Source: Streptomyces zingiberis
GTDB lineage: Bacteria > Actinomycetota > Actinomycetes > Streptomycetales > Streptomycetaceae
DNA: 64,000 nucleotides
Reading direction: 5' to 3'
Assembly: GCF_012034935.1 (NCBI RefSeq)
Contig: NZ_JAATEN010000026.1
Location: 1-64,000, forward strand
Each line of letters starts with the position of its first letter. Position 1 is the stretch's first letter. The notes beneath the pieces were generated by a model. The model was not told where the DNA came from and made no database searches. It was given only the letters and a program-made list of their open reading frames with translations. Shown in pieces: positions 16,920 through 26,893 of this stretch. The position numbers were made by a program, and so were the translations under genes.

Positions 16920-18422
16920 TCAGGTCCTCGCCGGGCCCGGGGCCGGTTCGGGCTCGGTGCGCTGGGAGAGCGGTGTGGCGATGTCCTCCAGCGAGCGCCG
17001 CTCGGCCGGGACGGCGAGGGCGGCGGCCACCAGGCCGGCCAGGGTCATGAGCACGGCGCCGATCTGGAAGGCCAGCACGGTGTCCCCGACCACGCCCGAC
17101 TCGGTGAGCCGGGCGAAGACCAGCGGGCCGCTGATGCCGCCCGCCGCGGTGCCGATGGCGTAGAAGAAGGCGATCGACATGGCGCGGGTCTCCATCGGGA
17201 AGACCTCGCTGACGGTGAGATACGCCGAACTCGCCCCGGCCGAGGCGAAGAACAGCACCACGCACCAGCAGGCGGTGAGAGTGGTCGCGGTCAGATGGCC
17301 GCCGTCGAACAGCCAGGCGGTGACGAACAGCAGGATTCCGGAGAGGAGATAGGTGCCCGAGATCATGATCTTGCGGCCCAGCGTGTCGAAGAGCTTGCCG
17401 AGCAGCAGCGGGCCCAGGAAGTTGCCGAGCGCGATCACCGCGAAGAAGTAGCCGGTCGAGCCGGTGTCCACGTCGAAGAATTTCGTGAGGATCGCCCCGA
17501 AGCCGAAGGTGATGGCGTTGTAGAGGAACGCCTGGCCGACGAAGAGCGAGAAACCGAGGACCGCGCGGCGGCGATAGCGCGAGAAGACGGTGCGGGCGAT
17601 CAATCCGAAGCCGATGCTCTTCCGCTGGTGGATCTCGATCTCACCGGCGTGCTCGGGGAGTTCGTCGAGGCCCTTCTCGGCCTTGATCTGCTCCTCCGCC
17701 TCGCCGACCAGCCGCTCCGCCTCCTCGCCGCGGCCGTGGATGAACAACCAGCGTGGGCTCTCCGGGACGTTCCGGCGGACCAGGAGGATCACCAGGCCGA
17801 GGACGACGCCGAGGGCGAAGGTCAGCCGCCAGCCGACGTCCTTGGGGAAGATGTCGGTGTCCAGCATGACGATGGAGAGCAGGGAACCGCCGACCGCGCC
17901 GAGCCAGAAGCTGCCGTTGATGATGAGGTCCACCCGGCCGCGGTACTTCGAGGGGATCAGTTCGTCGACGGCCGAGTTGATGGCCGCGTACTCACCGCCG
18001 ATACCGAAGCCGGTGAGGAAGCGGAAGGCGAAGAACCACCAGCTGGAGAAGGAGACCGCGGTGAGGGCGGTGGCCGCCAGGTAGACGGCCAGGGTGAGGA
18101 TGAACAGCTTCTTCCGGCCGAAGCGGTCGGTGAGGCGGCCGAAGAACAGCGCCCCCAGGCAGGCCCCCGCCACGTAGAGGGCGGCCGCGGTTCCCGTGAC
18201 CTGGGCGGAGCTGATCGGCAGCCCGCTGCCCTCCTCCGAGAGGCGGCCGGCTATGTTCCCGACGACCGTCACCTCCAGGCCGTCGAGGATCCACACGGTG
18301 CCGAGACCGATGACGATGGTCCAGTGCCACCGCGACCACGGGAGCCGGTCCAGGCGGGCGGGCACGGCCGTGGCGACGGCCTCCCCTCCCGCTCCTCCCC
18401 CCACTGTTCGATCCGCCGTCAT
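16920..18422 (-). CDS. Major facilitator superfamily transporter (sugar/metabolite porter type)
   Basis: A 500-residue, twelve-helix inner-membrane transporter. Visible MFS signatures are GRLTDRFGRKK after helix 2, RFLTGFGIGGEYAAINS in helix 4, PESPRWL before the central loop, and LFDTLGRKIMIS in the second half. The central cytoplasmic loop has a charged helical stretch (GEEAERLVGEAEEQIKAEKG). This pattern is typical of sugar or aromatic-acid symporters; the substrate cannot be read from sequence. The ATG at 18422 has GGAGGAACGGGG before it, and longer upstream frames are low-complexity. Confidence 0.85.
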   Translation of the reverse strand: MTADRTVGGGAGGEAVATAVPARLDRLPWSRWHWTIVIGLGTVWILDGLEVTVVGNIAGRLSEEGSGLPISSAQVTGTAAALYVAGACLGALFFGRLTDRFGRKKLFILTLAVYLAATALTAVSFSSWWFFAFRFLTGFGIGGEYAAINSAVDELIPSKYRGRVDLIINGSFWLGAVGGSLLSIVMLDTDIFPKDVGWRLTFALGVVLGLVILLVRRNVPESPRWLFIHGRGEEAERLVGEAEEQIKAEKGLDELPEHAGEIEIHQRKSIGFGLIARTVFSRYRRRAVLGFSLFVGQAFLYNAITFGFGAILTKFFDVDTGSTGYFFAVIALGNFLGPLLLGKLFDTLGRKIMISGTYLLSGILLFVTAWLFDGGHLTATTLTACWCVVLFFASAGASSAYLTVSEVFPMETRAMSIAFFYAIGTAAGGISGPLVFARLTESGVVGDTVLAFQIGAVLMTLAGLVAAALAVPAERRSLEDIATPLSQRTEPEPAPGPART

Positions 18423-19101
18423 CCCCGTTCCTCCGTTCCGCTCCACGCCCGGGCGGTGCCCGGGGCCCATCCGTGGGTGCGAATGCCCCCCACGGCCCCG
18501 TTCACGCACTCGGCGGAACGGCGGGGGAGCGGGCCGGGACGCGGGGGACGGAGGAATCCGGGGGCGGACCCGGGGCCCGACCGGGCCCGCGGTCAGGAGA
18601 GGTTGAGCGGCGGGAGCGGACCGCCGGGGCTCGCGGGGATGACGGACCGGCGCGGTGCTGCCCGGACCGTACGGGGAGGCCGGGGAGCCAGGGGCCGCAC
18701 GGAGATGCGGGGCACGGCCTGCACCGCTCCCGAACCCGGAGCCGTCGCCGGGGTTTGCCACGCCGGGACGGGGTCAGACGGAGTGCGGGACACGGGGTAA
18801 GAACTGGAGCCCGGGAGCGCGCATCACACGCGCCCCGGGCTCCGGCCGTTCTTCCCTCACCGGGGCGGCGGACAACGTTCCGAGGGCTCCCCGGGCCGGC
18901 GGCCCGACGCCCCGGCCGGGGTGCGGACGACGCCACGGGGGTCAACTTCCGCCTGCCTCCCGCGCCGTGGCCCCGGGGCCGGGCACCGCGGCGGCCCGTC
19001 CCGGGCACTCGCCCGGGGCAGGCCGGGGTCCGCCCGTCCGGGGTCCGCCCGTCCGGGGTCCGCGGTGGAGGGGACGGGCGGCTCGGCTCAGATGTTTCGG
19101 C
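18423..19101. other. Interval between MFS and M23 genes, terminator and repeats
   Basis: I see no gene. It holds the hairpin at 18806-18843 and, near 19025-19065, three imperfect direct copies of a GTCCGCCCGTCCGGG unit just downstream of the M23 stop codon. Confidence 0.5.
18806..18843 (-). terminator. GC hairpin downstream of the M23 peptidase gene
   Basis: Arms GGAGCCCGGG and CCCGGGCTCC, extended by GCGCG/CGCGC with one unpaired base, enclose a seven-base loop. It lies about 260 bases past the M23 stop and 380 bases upstream of the MFS start. It may terminate the M23 transcript. Confidence 0.55.
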
Positions 19102-20124
<1,023 letters not shown>

Positions 20125-20139
20125 GGAGGCGCACTCCTT

Positions 20140-20310
20140 CCTTCCTTCTCGCCTACCGGGTTAGCTGACGGGTTCGGAGCAGGAAGGTCTCCTACGGTCC
20201 CCTCCTCATGGAGGGTTCCGATTCACCCCAAGGATTGGTTCCCCGGTTCCCTTGGTGCAGGTGGTGCTGGTTCCGCGCATGCGGGATTCGGCGATTGCGC
20301 GCACGGTGCC
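20140..20310 (-). promoter_or_regulatory. ydaO-type cyclic di-AMP riboswitch
   Basis: Read on the minus strand, the leader of the M23 gene has the conserved blocks of the ydaO-yuaA class in order: GCCGAATCC, GGGAACCGGGGAACCAAT, TTGGGGTGAATC, ACCTTCCTGCTCCGAACC, then CGTCAGCTAACCCGGTAGGCG near the 3' end. This class binds c-di-AMP and switches off downstream wall-hydrolase or ion-transport genes. The aptamer ends about 16 bases before the gene start. The upstream boundary is approximate. Confidence 0.92.
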
Positions 20311-20518
20311 ACCCTCGGTGGCGGCTGGGACGACCGCGCTGCGTTATCAAACGTTAATTGACGGGCACGGAGTATTCCAACCCGTCCCGGCTGATCTTTT
20401 GGTCAAGCCCCCTTGCACCAAACGGACATCGGAGTACGGAGCGGGGCGAGTCGCCGCCGCGCCGGGAAACCTCTTTCCGCTGATCGTGCGTCAGTCGTTA
20501 TGGATCGGGCCGCTTCGG

Positions 20519-21751
20519 TCACGGAGTGTGACCGTCGGGGTCCTCGGAACCGTCCCTGATCGCCAGCAGCGCCATGTCGTCGTGGGCCCCGCCGCCGGTG
20601 TACCCGGTCACGTCCGCCACGAGGGCGTCGAGGAGGTGTTCCGGGCTCTCGAAGGTCCAGCCGCTCAGCCGCACCACGGGATCGTAGAAGTCGCCGGCCC
20701 GGTCACGGGCCTCCGTGACGCCGTCGGTGACGACCAGCAGGGTGTGGCCGGGCGGGAAGGGAAGCTCCTCCACCCGGTCCGGCTCGGCGGCCAGCCCCAC
20801 CAGACCGAGCGGGAGCGCGGGCTCCACCGGGTCCAGGGTCCGTACGGTGGAGCCGTCCGGGGAGAGCAGCAGCGGTGCGGGGTGGCCGCGGTTGAGCAGC
20901 CGCACCACCCGGTTCGTCGCCGGGCCGGAGCCGGCGCGGTGCCCCGAGGCGACGCCCCCCGCCGAGCCCTCGACCCCCACCTCGTCCGGGACGGTGAAGG
21001 GGATCTCGGCGAGCAGTGCCGTGGCGAACCCCTCGTCCTGCTCCAGCCCTTCCCGCCGCTTCGCCTCCCGGCGGAGGGCCGACTCCAGCCGGTGCGCGAT
21101 GCCGTTCAGCCCGGCCTCCTCCTCGGCCGCCTCGCGGAAGGCGCCGAGGAGGATCGCCACCGCGCCCACCGCGCCCATGCCCTTGCCCCGCACGTCCCCG
21201 ACGAGAAGGCGCAGCCCGTGCGGGGTCGACTGGGCCGCGTAGAGGTCGCCGCCGATCCCCGCGTCCGCCTGCGCCGCCTCGTAGCGGGCGGCGACGCGCA
21301 GCCCGCCGATGCGGCCGGACGGGGTGGGCAGGACGGCTCGCTGCGCGGCCTCGGCGACGTTGCGGACCGAGGACAGCGCGCGGTGACCGTGGCGCACGAC
21401 CCGGTTGACGTAGACCGAGGTCGCGGCGGCGGCGAGGACGGAGGCGACATCCAGATACCGGTGCAGCTCGCTCTCGGTCCCGCGCACGAGGTTGAAGAAG
21501 GCACCGGCCAGGACGGCGACCACCGCGGTCGCCACCGTGCCCGGTGCGGTGTAGACGGCGGCGGCCATCATCGGGGCGACCGCGAAGAACGCGGAGCCGG
21601 TCAGTTCCGGCGGGCCCAGCACGCCGAGGAGGATCCCCAGAACGAGCAGCACCCCGGGGACCCAGCAGGGCAGAGGGGCATGACGCAGCCGCGTCCGGCC
21701 CTCGGCGTCACCGCAGAGCTGTCCTGAGCGTCCTGCTCTTCGCTGTGCCAC
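20519..21751 (-). CDS. Membrane-anchored PP2C (SpoIIE/RsbU) phosphatase
   Basis: A 410-residue protein with about four N-terminal transmembrane helices (GVLLVLGILLGVLG, ELTGSAFFAVAPMMAAAVY, then TVATAVVAVLAGAFF). A cytoplasmic SpoIIE-type serine phosphatase domain follows, with DAGIGGDLYAA, LLVGDVRGKGM and LVVTDGVTEARD motifs supplying the metal-binding aspartates. Such proteins control anti-anti-sigma factors; no partner gene is adjacent. The GTG at 21751 follows GGAGACACCAG. A disordered Gly-rich insert of about 25 residues precedes the NRVVRLLNRGHPAPLLL block. It is divergent from the TPM-like gene. Confidence 0.87.
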   Translation of the reverse strand: MAQRRAGRSGQLCGDAEGRTRLRHAPLPCWVPGVLLVLGILLGVLGPPELTGSAFFAVAPMMAAAVYTAPGTVATAVVAVLAGAFFNLVRGTESELHRYLDVASVLAAAATSVYVNRVVRHGHRALSSVRNVAEAAQRAVLPTPSGRIGGLRVAARYEAAQADAGIGGDLYAAQSTPHGLRLLVGDVRGKGMGAVGAVAILLGAFREAAEEEAGLNGIAHRLESALRREAKRREGLEQDEGFATALLAEIPFTVPDEVGVEGSAGGVASGHRAGSGPATNRVVRLLNRGHPAPLLLSPDGSTVRTLDPVEPALPLGLVGLAAEPDRVEELPFPPGHTLLVVTDGVTEARDRAGDFYDPVVRLSGWTFESPEHLLDALVADVTGYTGGGAHDDMALLAIRDGSEDPDGHTP

Positions 21752-21878
21752 CTGGTGTCTCCTGCCCGGTCGTGGCGCCGCCCGGTGACGGCCCGGGACC
21801 GCGCCCTCCCCTCAGGCTGGTGCGCCCCGGGGTGCGGGGCGACTCCTCGGGCCCCGACCGGGCGACGGCGCGCGGCCG

Positions 21879-21914
21879 GCGGGGTGGGCGGGGTGGGCGG
21901 GGTGGGCGGGGCCG
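21879..21914. repeat. Four near-perfect 9-bp units (GGCGGGGTG)
   Basis: A short GC tandem array lies between the divergent PP2C and TPM-like starts, about 50 bases upstream of the TPM-like ATG, in the expected promoter region. Confidence 0.8.
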
Positions 21915-21965
21915 AGGCGGTCCGGGCAGCGTGGTTCGCCGTCCGCTTCCTGTAGCTTCGAAGGC

Positions 21966-23360
21966 ATGAGGAGCACTTCGCACCGTCCCGTGCTCGGGCT
22001 GATACCGGCCCTGCTGGCCGTCCTGCTGATCGCCGCCGGGATGCTCGCCCCCGGGGCGCGCGCGGCGGACGGGCTCGGCACCGTGGCGGAATCCCTGCGC
22101 GAGGGCCCGGTCCATGTGGACCCGCGCGCCGCCGGCCGGCTCTCCGAAGCGGACGCCAAGGCGCTGACCGACACGATCGAGGAAGCGGGCAAGCCGGTGT
22201 TCGTCGCCGTGCTGCCGGAGGACCCGGCCTTCGACCCCGGCACCCTGCTCCAGGACCTGCGGACCCGGACCGGCGTCGCCGGGGTCTACGCGGTCGTCCT
22301 CGGCGACCGCTTCGACGCGGGCGCCGACCGCTCCGTGATGTCACGGAACGCGGTGGCCAATCTGACCGGCGCGGTCGAGCGGTCGCACGGCACGGACACC
22401 CCCGCGCTGCTGGACGACTTCGTCGGCCAGGCCGTCGGGCAGGCACGGGGGGAGGCGCCCGGCTCGTGGAGCGGCGGGGGCGGCGGGGGCGGCTCCGTCT
22501 CCGGGGTCGTCACCCTGGTCACCGTGGGCGCGCTGGTCCTGGCCGGGACGGCCGCGGGCCTCACCGTGTCCCGGCGCCGGCGGGTCCGGCGCGAGCAGCG
22601 CGAGCGAGCCGAGCTGGAGACGGTGCGGCCGCTGGTGGACGAGGACATCACCTCCTTCGGCGAGGAACTGGACCGGATCGGCTTCGACCCCAGCGCGCCG
22701 GAGACCGGCGACGCGATGCGCGAGGACTTCTCCCGGGCGCTGGACTCCTACGAGAACGCCAAGGCCTCGCTCGGCCGGGCACGGCGACCGGAGGACATCC
22801 GCCGGGTCACCGAGGCGCTGGAGGACGGCCGCTTCGCCCTGGCCACCCTGGAGGCCCGGCGCTCCGGCACCCCGCTGCCCGACCGCAGACCGCCGTGTTT
22901 CTTCGACCCCCGCCACGGCCCGTCCGTCGAGGACGCCGAGTGGCGGCCCGAGGGCGGCACACCCCGCTCCGTCCCGGTCTGCGCGGCGGACGCGGCACGG
23001 CTCGCGGACGGCCACGAGCCCATGGCCCGGACCGTCGAGACCGCCGACGGACGGCGCCCGTACTGGGAGGCCGGACCGGCCTACGGCCCCTGGGCCGGGG
23101 GTTACTTCGGCGGAGCGCTGCTGCCCGGTCTCCTGGCGGGCACCCTGCTCGGCAACATGGCCTTCGCCCCGTACGCCTACGGCGCCGGCGGCTTCGGCGG
23201 TGACGGCGGGGCCGGGCCCGAGGGAGGCGACGTCACCGGCTCGGACTTCGACGCCGGTGACTTCGGCGGCGACTTCGGCGGAGGCGGCGGCTTCGGGGGT
23301 GGTTTCGACGGAGGCGGCTTCGGCGGCGGAGGGGACTTCGGCGGGGGCGGCGGTTTCTGA
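21966..23360 (+). CDS. TPM-like secreted/membrane protein with Gly-Phe tail
   Basis: A 464-residue exported protein. Residues 1-34 form a signal peptide (LGLIPALLAVLLIAAGMLAPGARA), and the next part resembles TPM-type domains seen in membrane-linked actinobacterial proteins. After a poly-Gly linker comes a transmembrane helix (VVTLVTVGALVLAGTAAGLTV), a basic stop-transfer run, a charged helical region, and a C-terminal tail rich in Gly and Phe (GGDFGGGGGFGGGFDGG). The ATG at 21966 has only GAAGGC close upstream. This domain layout recurs in Streptomyces, but I know of no assigned function. Confidence 0.75.
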   Translation: MRSTSHRPVLGLIPALLAVLLIAAGMLAPGARAADGLGTVAESLREGPVHVDPRAAGRLSEADAKALTDTIEEAGKPVFVAVLPEDPAFDPGTLLQDLRTRTGVAGVYAVVLGDRFDAGADRSVMSRNAVANLTGAVERSHGTDTPALLDDFVGQAVGQARGEAPGSWSGGGGGGGSVSGVVTLVTVGALVLAGTAAGLTVSRRRRVRREQRERAELETVRPLVDEDITSFGEELDRIGFDPSAPETGDAMREDFSRALDSYENAKASLGRARRPEDIRRVTEALEDGRFALATLEARRSGTPLPDRRPPCFFDPRHGPSVEDAEWRPEGGTPRSVPVCAADAARLADGHEPMARTVETADGRRPYWEAGPAYGPWAGGYFGGALLPGLLAGTLLGNMAFAPYAYGAGGFGGDGGAGPEGGDVTGSDFDAGDFGGDFGGGGGFGGGFDGGGFGGGGDFGGGGGF

Positions 23361-23463
23361 GGGCGCTGTTCTCCCCTCCGGGAGTCCCGCTTTCCGAGGG
23401 ATTCCTTCGGGACAGCCGGGACAGCCACGGTGATCCCCGTCGGCGCCACGCTCCGGCCACGCG

Positions 23464-24249
23464 TCAGTCGCCGAGGTGCCGCTCGGCGTAGACCTTCATG
23501 GCGTCCCGGACGAACTCCGCCGTGCCCTCGCCGTACCGGTCGTAGTGGACGGTGAAGCGCGGATCGGCCACATACATCTCGGCCAGCCCGGTGAAGTACT
23601 CCTTCGAAGGGGGCGTGCCCGCCTCGGACAGCCATGTGTAATGGCGCCGAGTGATCTCCTGGGCCTCTTCGCCGGACGGGGAGACGCCGGAGCCGGCCGC
23701 ACGGCCGTAGTCACCCGCGATGTCCGCCTCGCGCCGCTGGAGCGTCTTCCGCTCCTCCTCCCCCAGCGAACGCCACCAGCGGTCCGCGCTGTCGTAGGCG
23801 TCGCGCCCCCAGCGCTCGACCACCTCCTCCTCGTAACGGGTGTGGTCGAAGCCGTCGAATATCTCCTCGGCCATCAGGTCCTCTCCTTCCTCCGTCTTGC
23901 GCAAGGTGGTCCGTACGGACTCGATCTGCCGCCCGATCCGGTCCCGCTCCTGCTCCAGCAGGCGCAGATGGGTGCGGAGCGCGGCGGACTCGTCACGCTG
24001 GCCGGCCAGCACCTCCGCGATGGCGGGCAGCCCGAGCCCCAGCTCCCGCAGGAGCAGAATCCGCTGCAACCGGATCAGCGCGGACCGGTCGTAGTAGCGG
24101 TAGCCGTTGTCACCGACCCGGCTGGGCGGCAGCAGGCCGATCTCCCCGTAGTGACGCAGCGTCCTGCTGGTGGTCCCCGCCTGACGCGCGACGTCCTGAA
24201 TCGACCACTCCATCACGGATTCCCCCTTGCTGCCCGTATCACGAGCCAT
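23464..24249 (-). CDS. TipA-like MerR-family regulator with TipAS domain
   Basis: A 261-residue regulator. The N-terminal MerR helix-turn-helix (SIQDVARQAGTTSRTLRHYGEIGLL, NGYRYYDRSALIRLQRI) and dimer helix are followed by a C-terminal TipAS-type domain (FDGFDHTRYEEEVVERWG, and GLAEMYVADPRFTVHYDRYGEG). TipAS binds thiopeptide antibiotics in S. lividans and triggers promoter remodelling. The ATG at 24249 has GGAGGTGGTC immediately upstream; an in-frame ATG at 24213 is the more conventional MerR N-terminus but has a weaker site. Its promoter at 24284-24314 has the 19-base spacer typical of MerR targets, which suggests autoregulation. Ligand unknown. Confidence 0.87.
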   Translation of the reverse strand: MARDTGSKGESVMEWSIQDVARQAGTTSRTLRHYGEIGLLPPSRVGDNGYRYYDRSALIRLQRILLLRELGLGLPAIAEVLAGQRDESAALRTHLRLLEQERDRIGRQIESVRTTLRKTEEGEDLMAEEIFDGFDHTRYEEEVVERWGRDAYDSADRWWRSLGEEERKTLQRREADIAGDYGRAAGSGVSPSGEEAQEITRRHYTWLSEAGTPPSKEYFTGLAEMYVADPRFTVHYDRYGEGTAEFVRDAMKVYAERHLGD

Positions 24250-24283
24250 GACCACCTCCGGGCTCTCTCGCCCGGCAAGGACA

Positions 24284-24314
24284 ACGTTAGAAGTTGACGT
24301 TACGTAAAGGTCAA
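24284..24314 (-). promoter_or_regulatory. MerR-type promoter with 19-bp spacer
   Basis: On the minus strand TTGACC (24309-24314) and TAACGT (24284-24289) are separated by exactly 19 bases. The spacer overlaps an imperfect dyad (ACCTTTACGT / AACGTCAACTT). MerR activators act on such over-long spacers by twisting the DNA. The site lies 35 bases upstream of the TipA-like gene start. Confidence 0.75.
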
Positions 24315-24510
24315 GCCGGAAAAATCGCGGCCGTGGGGGAAGTGGGGAACCGGCGTACGGGCGGCTTTCCGGACCACCCTCGGCCCACGGAACGCGCGGG
24401 GCGCGGACCGCCCCTGCACGGGGGACGAGTCCGGCGGTCGGACGGACCCCCGCGGCCGGGACGAGGCCGGCCGTCCGGAGGGTGCGGCGGACAGCCTCCG
24501 GACATCCGGG

Positions 24511-24588
24511 GCGGCCGGGCGGCCGGGCGGCCTGGCAGGTGGGCAGCCGGGCAGCCGGGCAGCCGGGCAGCCGGGCAGCCGGGCAGCC
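24511..24588. repeat. 8-bp tandem array (GGGCGGCC / GGGCAGCC)
   Basis: Six perfect GGGCAGCC units at 24541-24588 follow diverged GGGCGGCC units. They sit in the 555-base gap between the TipA-like gene and the end of the ABC operon. Apart from the MerR promoter, I see nothing else in that gap. Confidence 0.9.
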
Positions 24589-24804
24589 GGCGGAACGACC
24601 GGGGGCAGGACCGGCGGTGGCCCCGGCGGTCGGCGGCACCGAGCGCGGCGACGGTGCCGAGCACGGCGGCGGCCCGCCGATACGTGCCCAGGCATCCGCC
24701 CACGGTCTCCCCCCGAGCCACCCGGCCTCAGACGGTCCTGGACATCACGCACCCCGGCTGCACTTCGCGCACCACCGTCACCAGGGCACCACCGCACCAC
24801 CACA

Positions 24805-25506
24805 TCACCGGCATGCCGCCGCCCGCTCCGTGCCCCCTTCCGGTGCCGGTGAGCCACGGAGTTCGTCCCAGTGAACCGTGCGGTCACACCACCGTTCCAG
24901 CAGCGTGCGGTCGTGGCCGACGGCCAGCAGGGCCGCGCCCGTGCCCCGGCGGTACCGCTCCACCGCCGCCACCAGCGCGGCCGTGGTGGACGCGTCCAGC
25001 ATCGCCGTCATCTCGTCGCACACCAGCAGCCGGGGGCGCGGCGCGAGGGCGCGCGCGAGACAGGCACGCTGCAACTGCCCGTCGCTGACCTCGTGCGGTC
25101 GCCTCACCAGCAGGTCCGGGGTGAGGCCGACGGCCTCCACCAGTTCGGCCGTGCGCGCGGGGACCTCCGCCCCGCGTCCCGTGGCCCGCAGCGGTTCGGC
25201 GATCAGATCGGCGAGTGTCAGCCGGGGATCCGCGGCGAGCCGGGGCTGCTGGAAGACGACGCCGAAGCTCGTGCGCAGCGCGCGCGGTGCCCGGTGCCGC
25301 CAGCGCCGCACGGGCTCGCCGTCCAGCAGCAGGGTGCCGGAGACGGGGCGGTGCAGCAGGGCGACCACGCGGGCGAGGGTGGACTTGCCGCAGCCGCTGG
25401 GGCCGAGCAGGCCGACGGCCTCACCCGCGGCGACGGTCAGCGACACGTCCCGCACCACGGGCGCGTGGCGCTCGTGGCCGGCGGTGACGGAGCGGAGCTC
25501 AAGCAT
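24805..25506 (-). CDS. Peptide/nickel-type ABC transporter ATPase (second)
   Basis: A 233-residue DppF/NikE-like ATP-binding protein. Walker A is GPSGCGKST, the Q-loop VVFQQPRLAADP, the signature is the variant HEVSDGQLQRACLARAL, Walker B is LLVCDEMTAML and the switch histidine is in LLAVGHD. The family's usual LSGGQ is VSDGQ here, and the Walker B/D-loop region reads DEMTAMLD rather than DEPTSALD; both variants are known in Streptomyces oligopeptide or nickel systems. The start overlaps the upstream ATPase stop (ATGCTTGA), so the genes are translationally coupled. It is the last gene of the operon. Confidence 0.85.
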   Translation of the reverse strand: MLELRSVTAGHERHAPVVRDVSLTVAAGEAVGLLGPSGCGKSTLARVVALLHRPVSGTLLLDGEPVRRWRHRAPRALRTSFGVVFQQPRLAADPRLTLADLIAEPLRATGRGAEVPARTAELVEAVGLTPDLLVRRPHEVSDGQLQRACLARALAPRPRLLVCDEMTAMLDASTTAALVAAVERYRRGTGAALLAVGHDRTLLERWCDRTVHWDELRGSPAPEGGTERAAACR

Positions 25507-26893
25507 GGGCGTCCTCCGGGTCCGGCGTGGCCGGGACGGTCTCCGTCGCCATCCCGCCGGGGCCGGGACCGGGGCCGGGGCCGGGGAAGGGGTGATGGCA
25601 GGCGAGCCCGCCGGTGACCGGCGGAGGGGTGGCGCACAGCCCGGTCGCACGGTCGCACCGCGGGGCGAAGGCGCACCCGGCGGGGAGGTCGCCGAGTTCC
25701 GGTGGTGTGCCGGGGATGGGGACGAAATCCCGGTCGGGGAGGGCCCGCAGGAGCCCGCGGCTGTAGGGGTGGCGGGGTCCGGGGGTGCCGAAGAACGCGG
25801 TGGCGTCGGCGAGTTCGACGATCCGGCCCGCGTACATGACGGCGACCCGGTCGGCGATGCGTTCGGCCGCCGCCAGATCGTGGGTGATCATCAGCAGCGC
25901 CCGCCCGGACGGGCCGCCGGGGCCGCGCCGCCAGGCCGCCGCCTCGCGACCGCCGCCGCGGCCCGCGGCATCGCCGTCGCCGCCCTGTCCGGGGCCCCCG
26001 CCTCCGCGGGCGGCAGCGTGGCGCCGTCCGGCCCCGCCGTCCCGGCCTCCGCTGTCCGGCGCCGGTCCGGTTTCCGTCCCCGCCCCCGCCGCCGCCCCCG
26101 TCCCGGCCACATGGCGGCGGAGCTCGTCGACGGTCCGGTCCACCAGGTCCCGGTCGAGCCCCGTGGTCGGCTCGTCGGCGAGCAGCAGCGGCGCGTCCCC
26201 GACGAGCGCGAGGGCCGTGGCGGCGCGCTGCGCGAGGCCTCCGGAGAGCTGGTGGGGATGGCGATCGAGGTGGTCGGCCGGGAACGCGGCCCGCGCGGCG
26301 GCGGCCTCGGCGGCGGCCCGCAGCGCCGTACGGCCGCGCACGGCCGCCAGTTCGGCGACGGTCTCCTCCAGCTGGGAGCGGATGGTGCGGACCGGGGTGA
26401 GGTGCGCGGCCGGGCTCTGCGGGACGAGGCCCACCAGCCGGCCCCGGACCCGGCGCGCGAGGGTCCGCTCGTCGGCGGTGAGCAGGTCAAGGCCGGCGAT
26501 CCGGGCGGAACCGGCGGTCTCCGCGTTGGCCGGCACCAGGCCCAGCAGGGCCGAGGCGAGGACGGACTTGCCACAGCCGCTCTCCCCGACCAGCACCAGG
26601 CACTCGCCCGCCGCCACGTCGAGGTTCACGTCCGTGACGGCGTCGACCCGGCGCCCCCGGGCCAGCCGGAAACGCACCGAGAGCCCGCGCACCGACAGTA
26701 CGGTGCCCGGCCCGGCCGCCCCGGGTGCTGTGCCCTCGGCCGTCGCGGCGGCTCCCACGACGGGGGCAGGACCGCCGGGCTGCCCGGGCTGCCCCGGCCG
26801 GCCCGGCTGCCCGAGCTGCCCCGGCTGCCCCGACTGCCCGGAATATCCCGGCTGCCCGGATTTCCCGGTCCTCACTGACTTCCCGGTGCTCAC
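25499..26893 (-). CDS. Peptide/nickel-type ABC transporter ATPase (first)
   Basis: A 464-residue DppD/NikD-like ATPase. Walker A is GESGCGKSV, the signature LSGGLAQRAATAL, Walker B LLLADEPTTGLD and the switch LLMITHDLAAAERIADR. The C-terminal oligopeptide-transporter extension (PELGDLPAGCAFAPRC) with its cysteines is present. Two oddities are visible. The N-terminus is a Gly/Gln/Pro repeat of about 35 residues. A Gly-rich insert of about 60 residues separates Walker B from the switch histidine, making the protein about 130 residues longer than usual. The GTG at 26893 overlaps the permease stop as GTGA. Confidence 0.85.
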   Translation of the reverse strand: MSTGKSVRTGKSGQPGYSGQSGQPGQLGQPGRPGQPGQPGGPAPVVGAAATAEGTAPGAAGPGTVLSVRGLSVRFRLARGRRVDAVTDVNLDVAAGECLVLVGESGCGKSVLASALLGLVPANAETAGSARIAGLDLLTADERTLARRVRGRLVGLVPQSPAAHLTPVRTIRSQLEETVAELAAVRGRTALRAAAEAAAARAAFPADHLDRHPHQLSGGLAQRAATALALVGDAPLLLADEPTTGLDRDLVDRTVDELRRHVAGTGAAAGAGTETGPAPDSGGRDGGAGRRHAAARGGGGPGQGGDGDAAGRGGGREAAAWRRGPGGPSGRALLMITHDLAAAERIADRVAVMYAGRIVELADATAFFGTPGPRHPYSRGLLRALPDRDFVPIPGTPPELGDLPAGCAFAPRCDRATGLCATPPPVTGGLACHHPFPGPGPGPGPGGMATETVPATPDPEDAHA

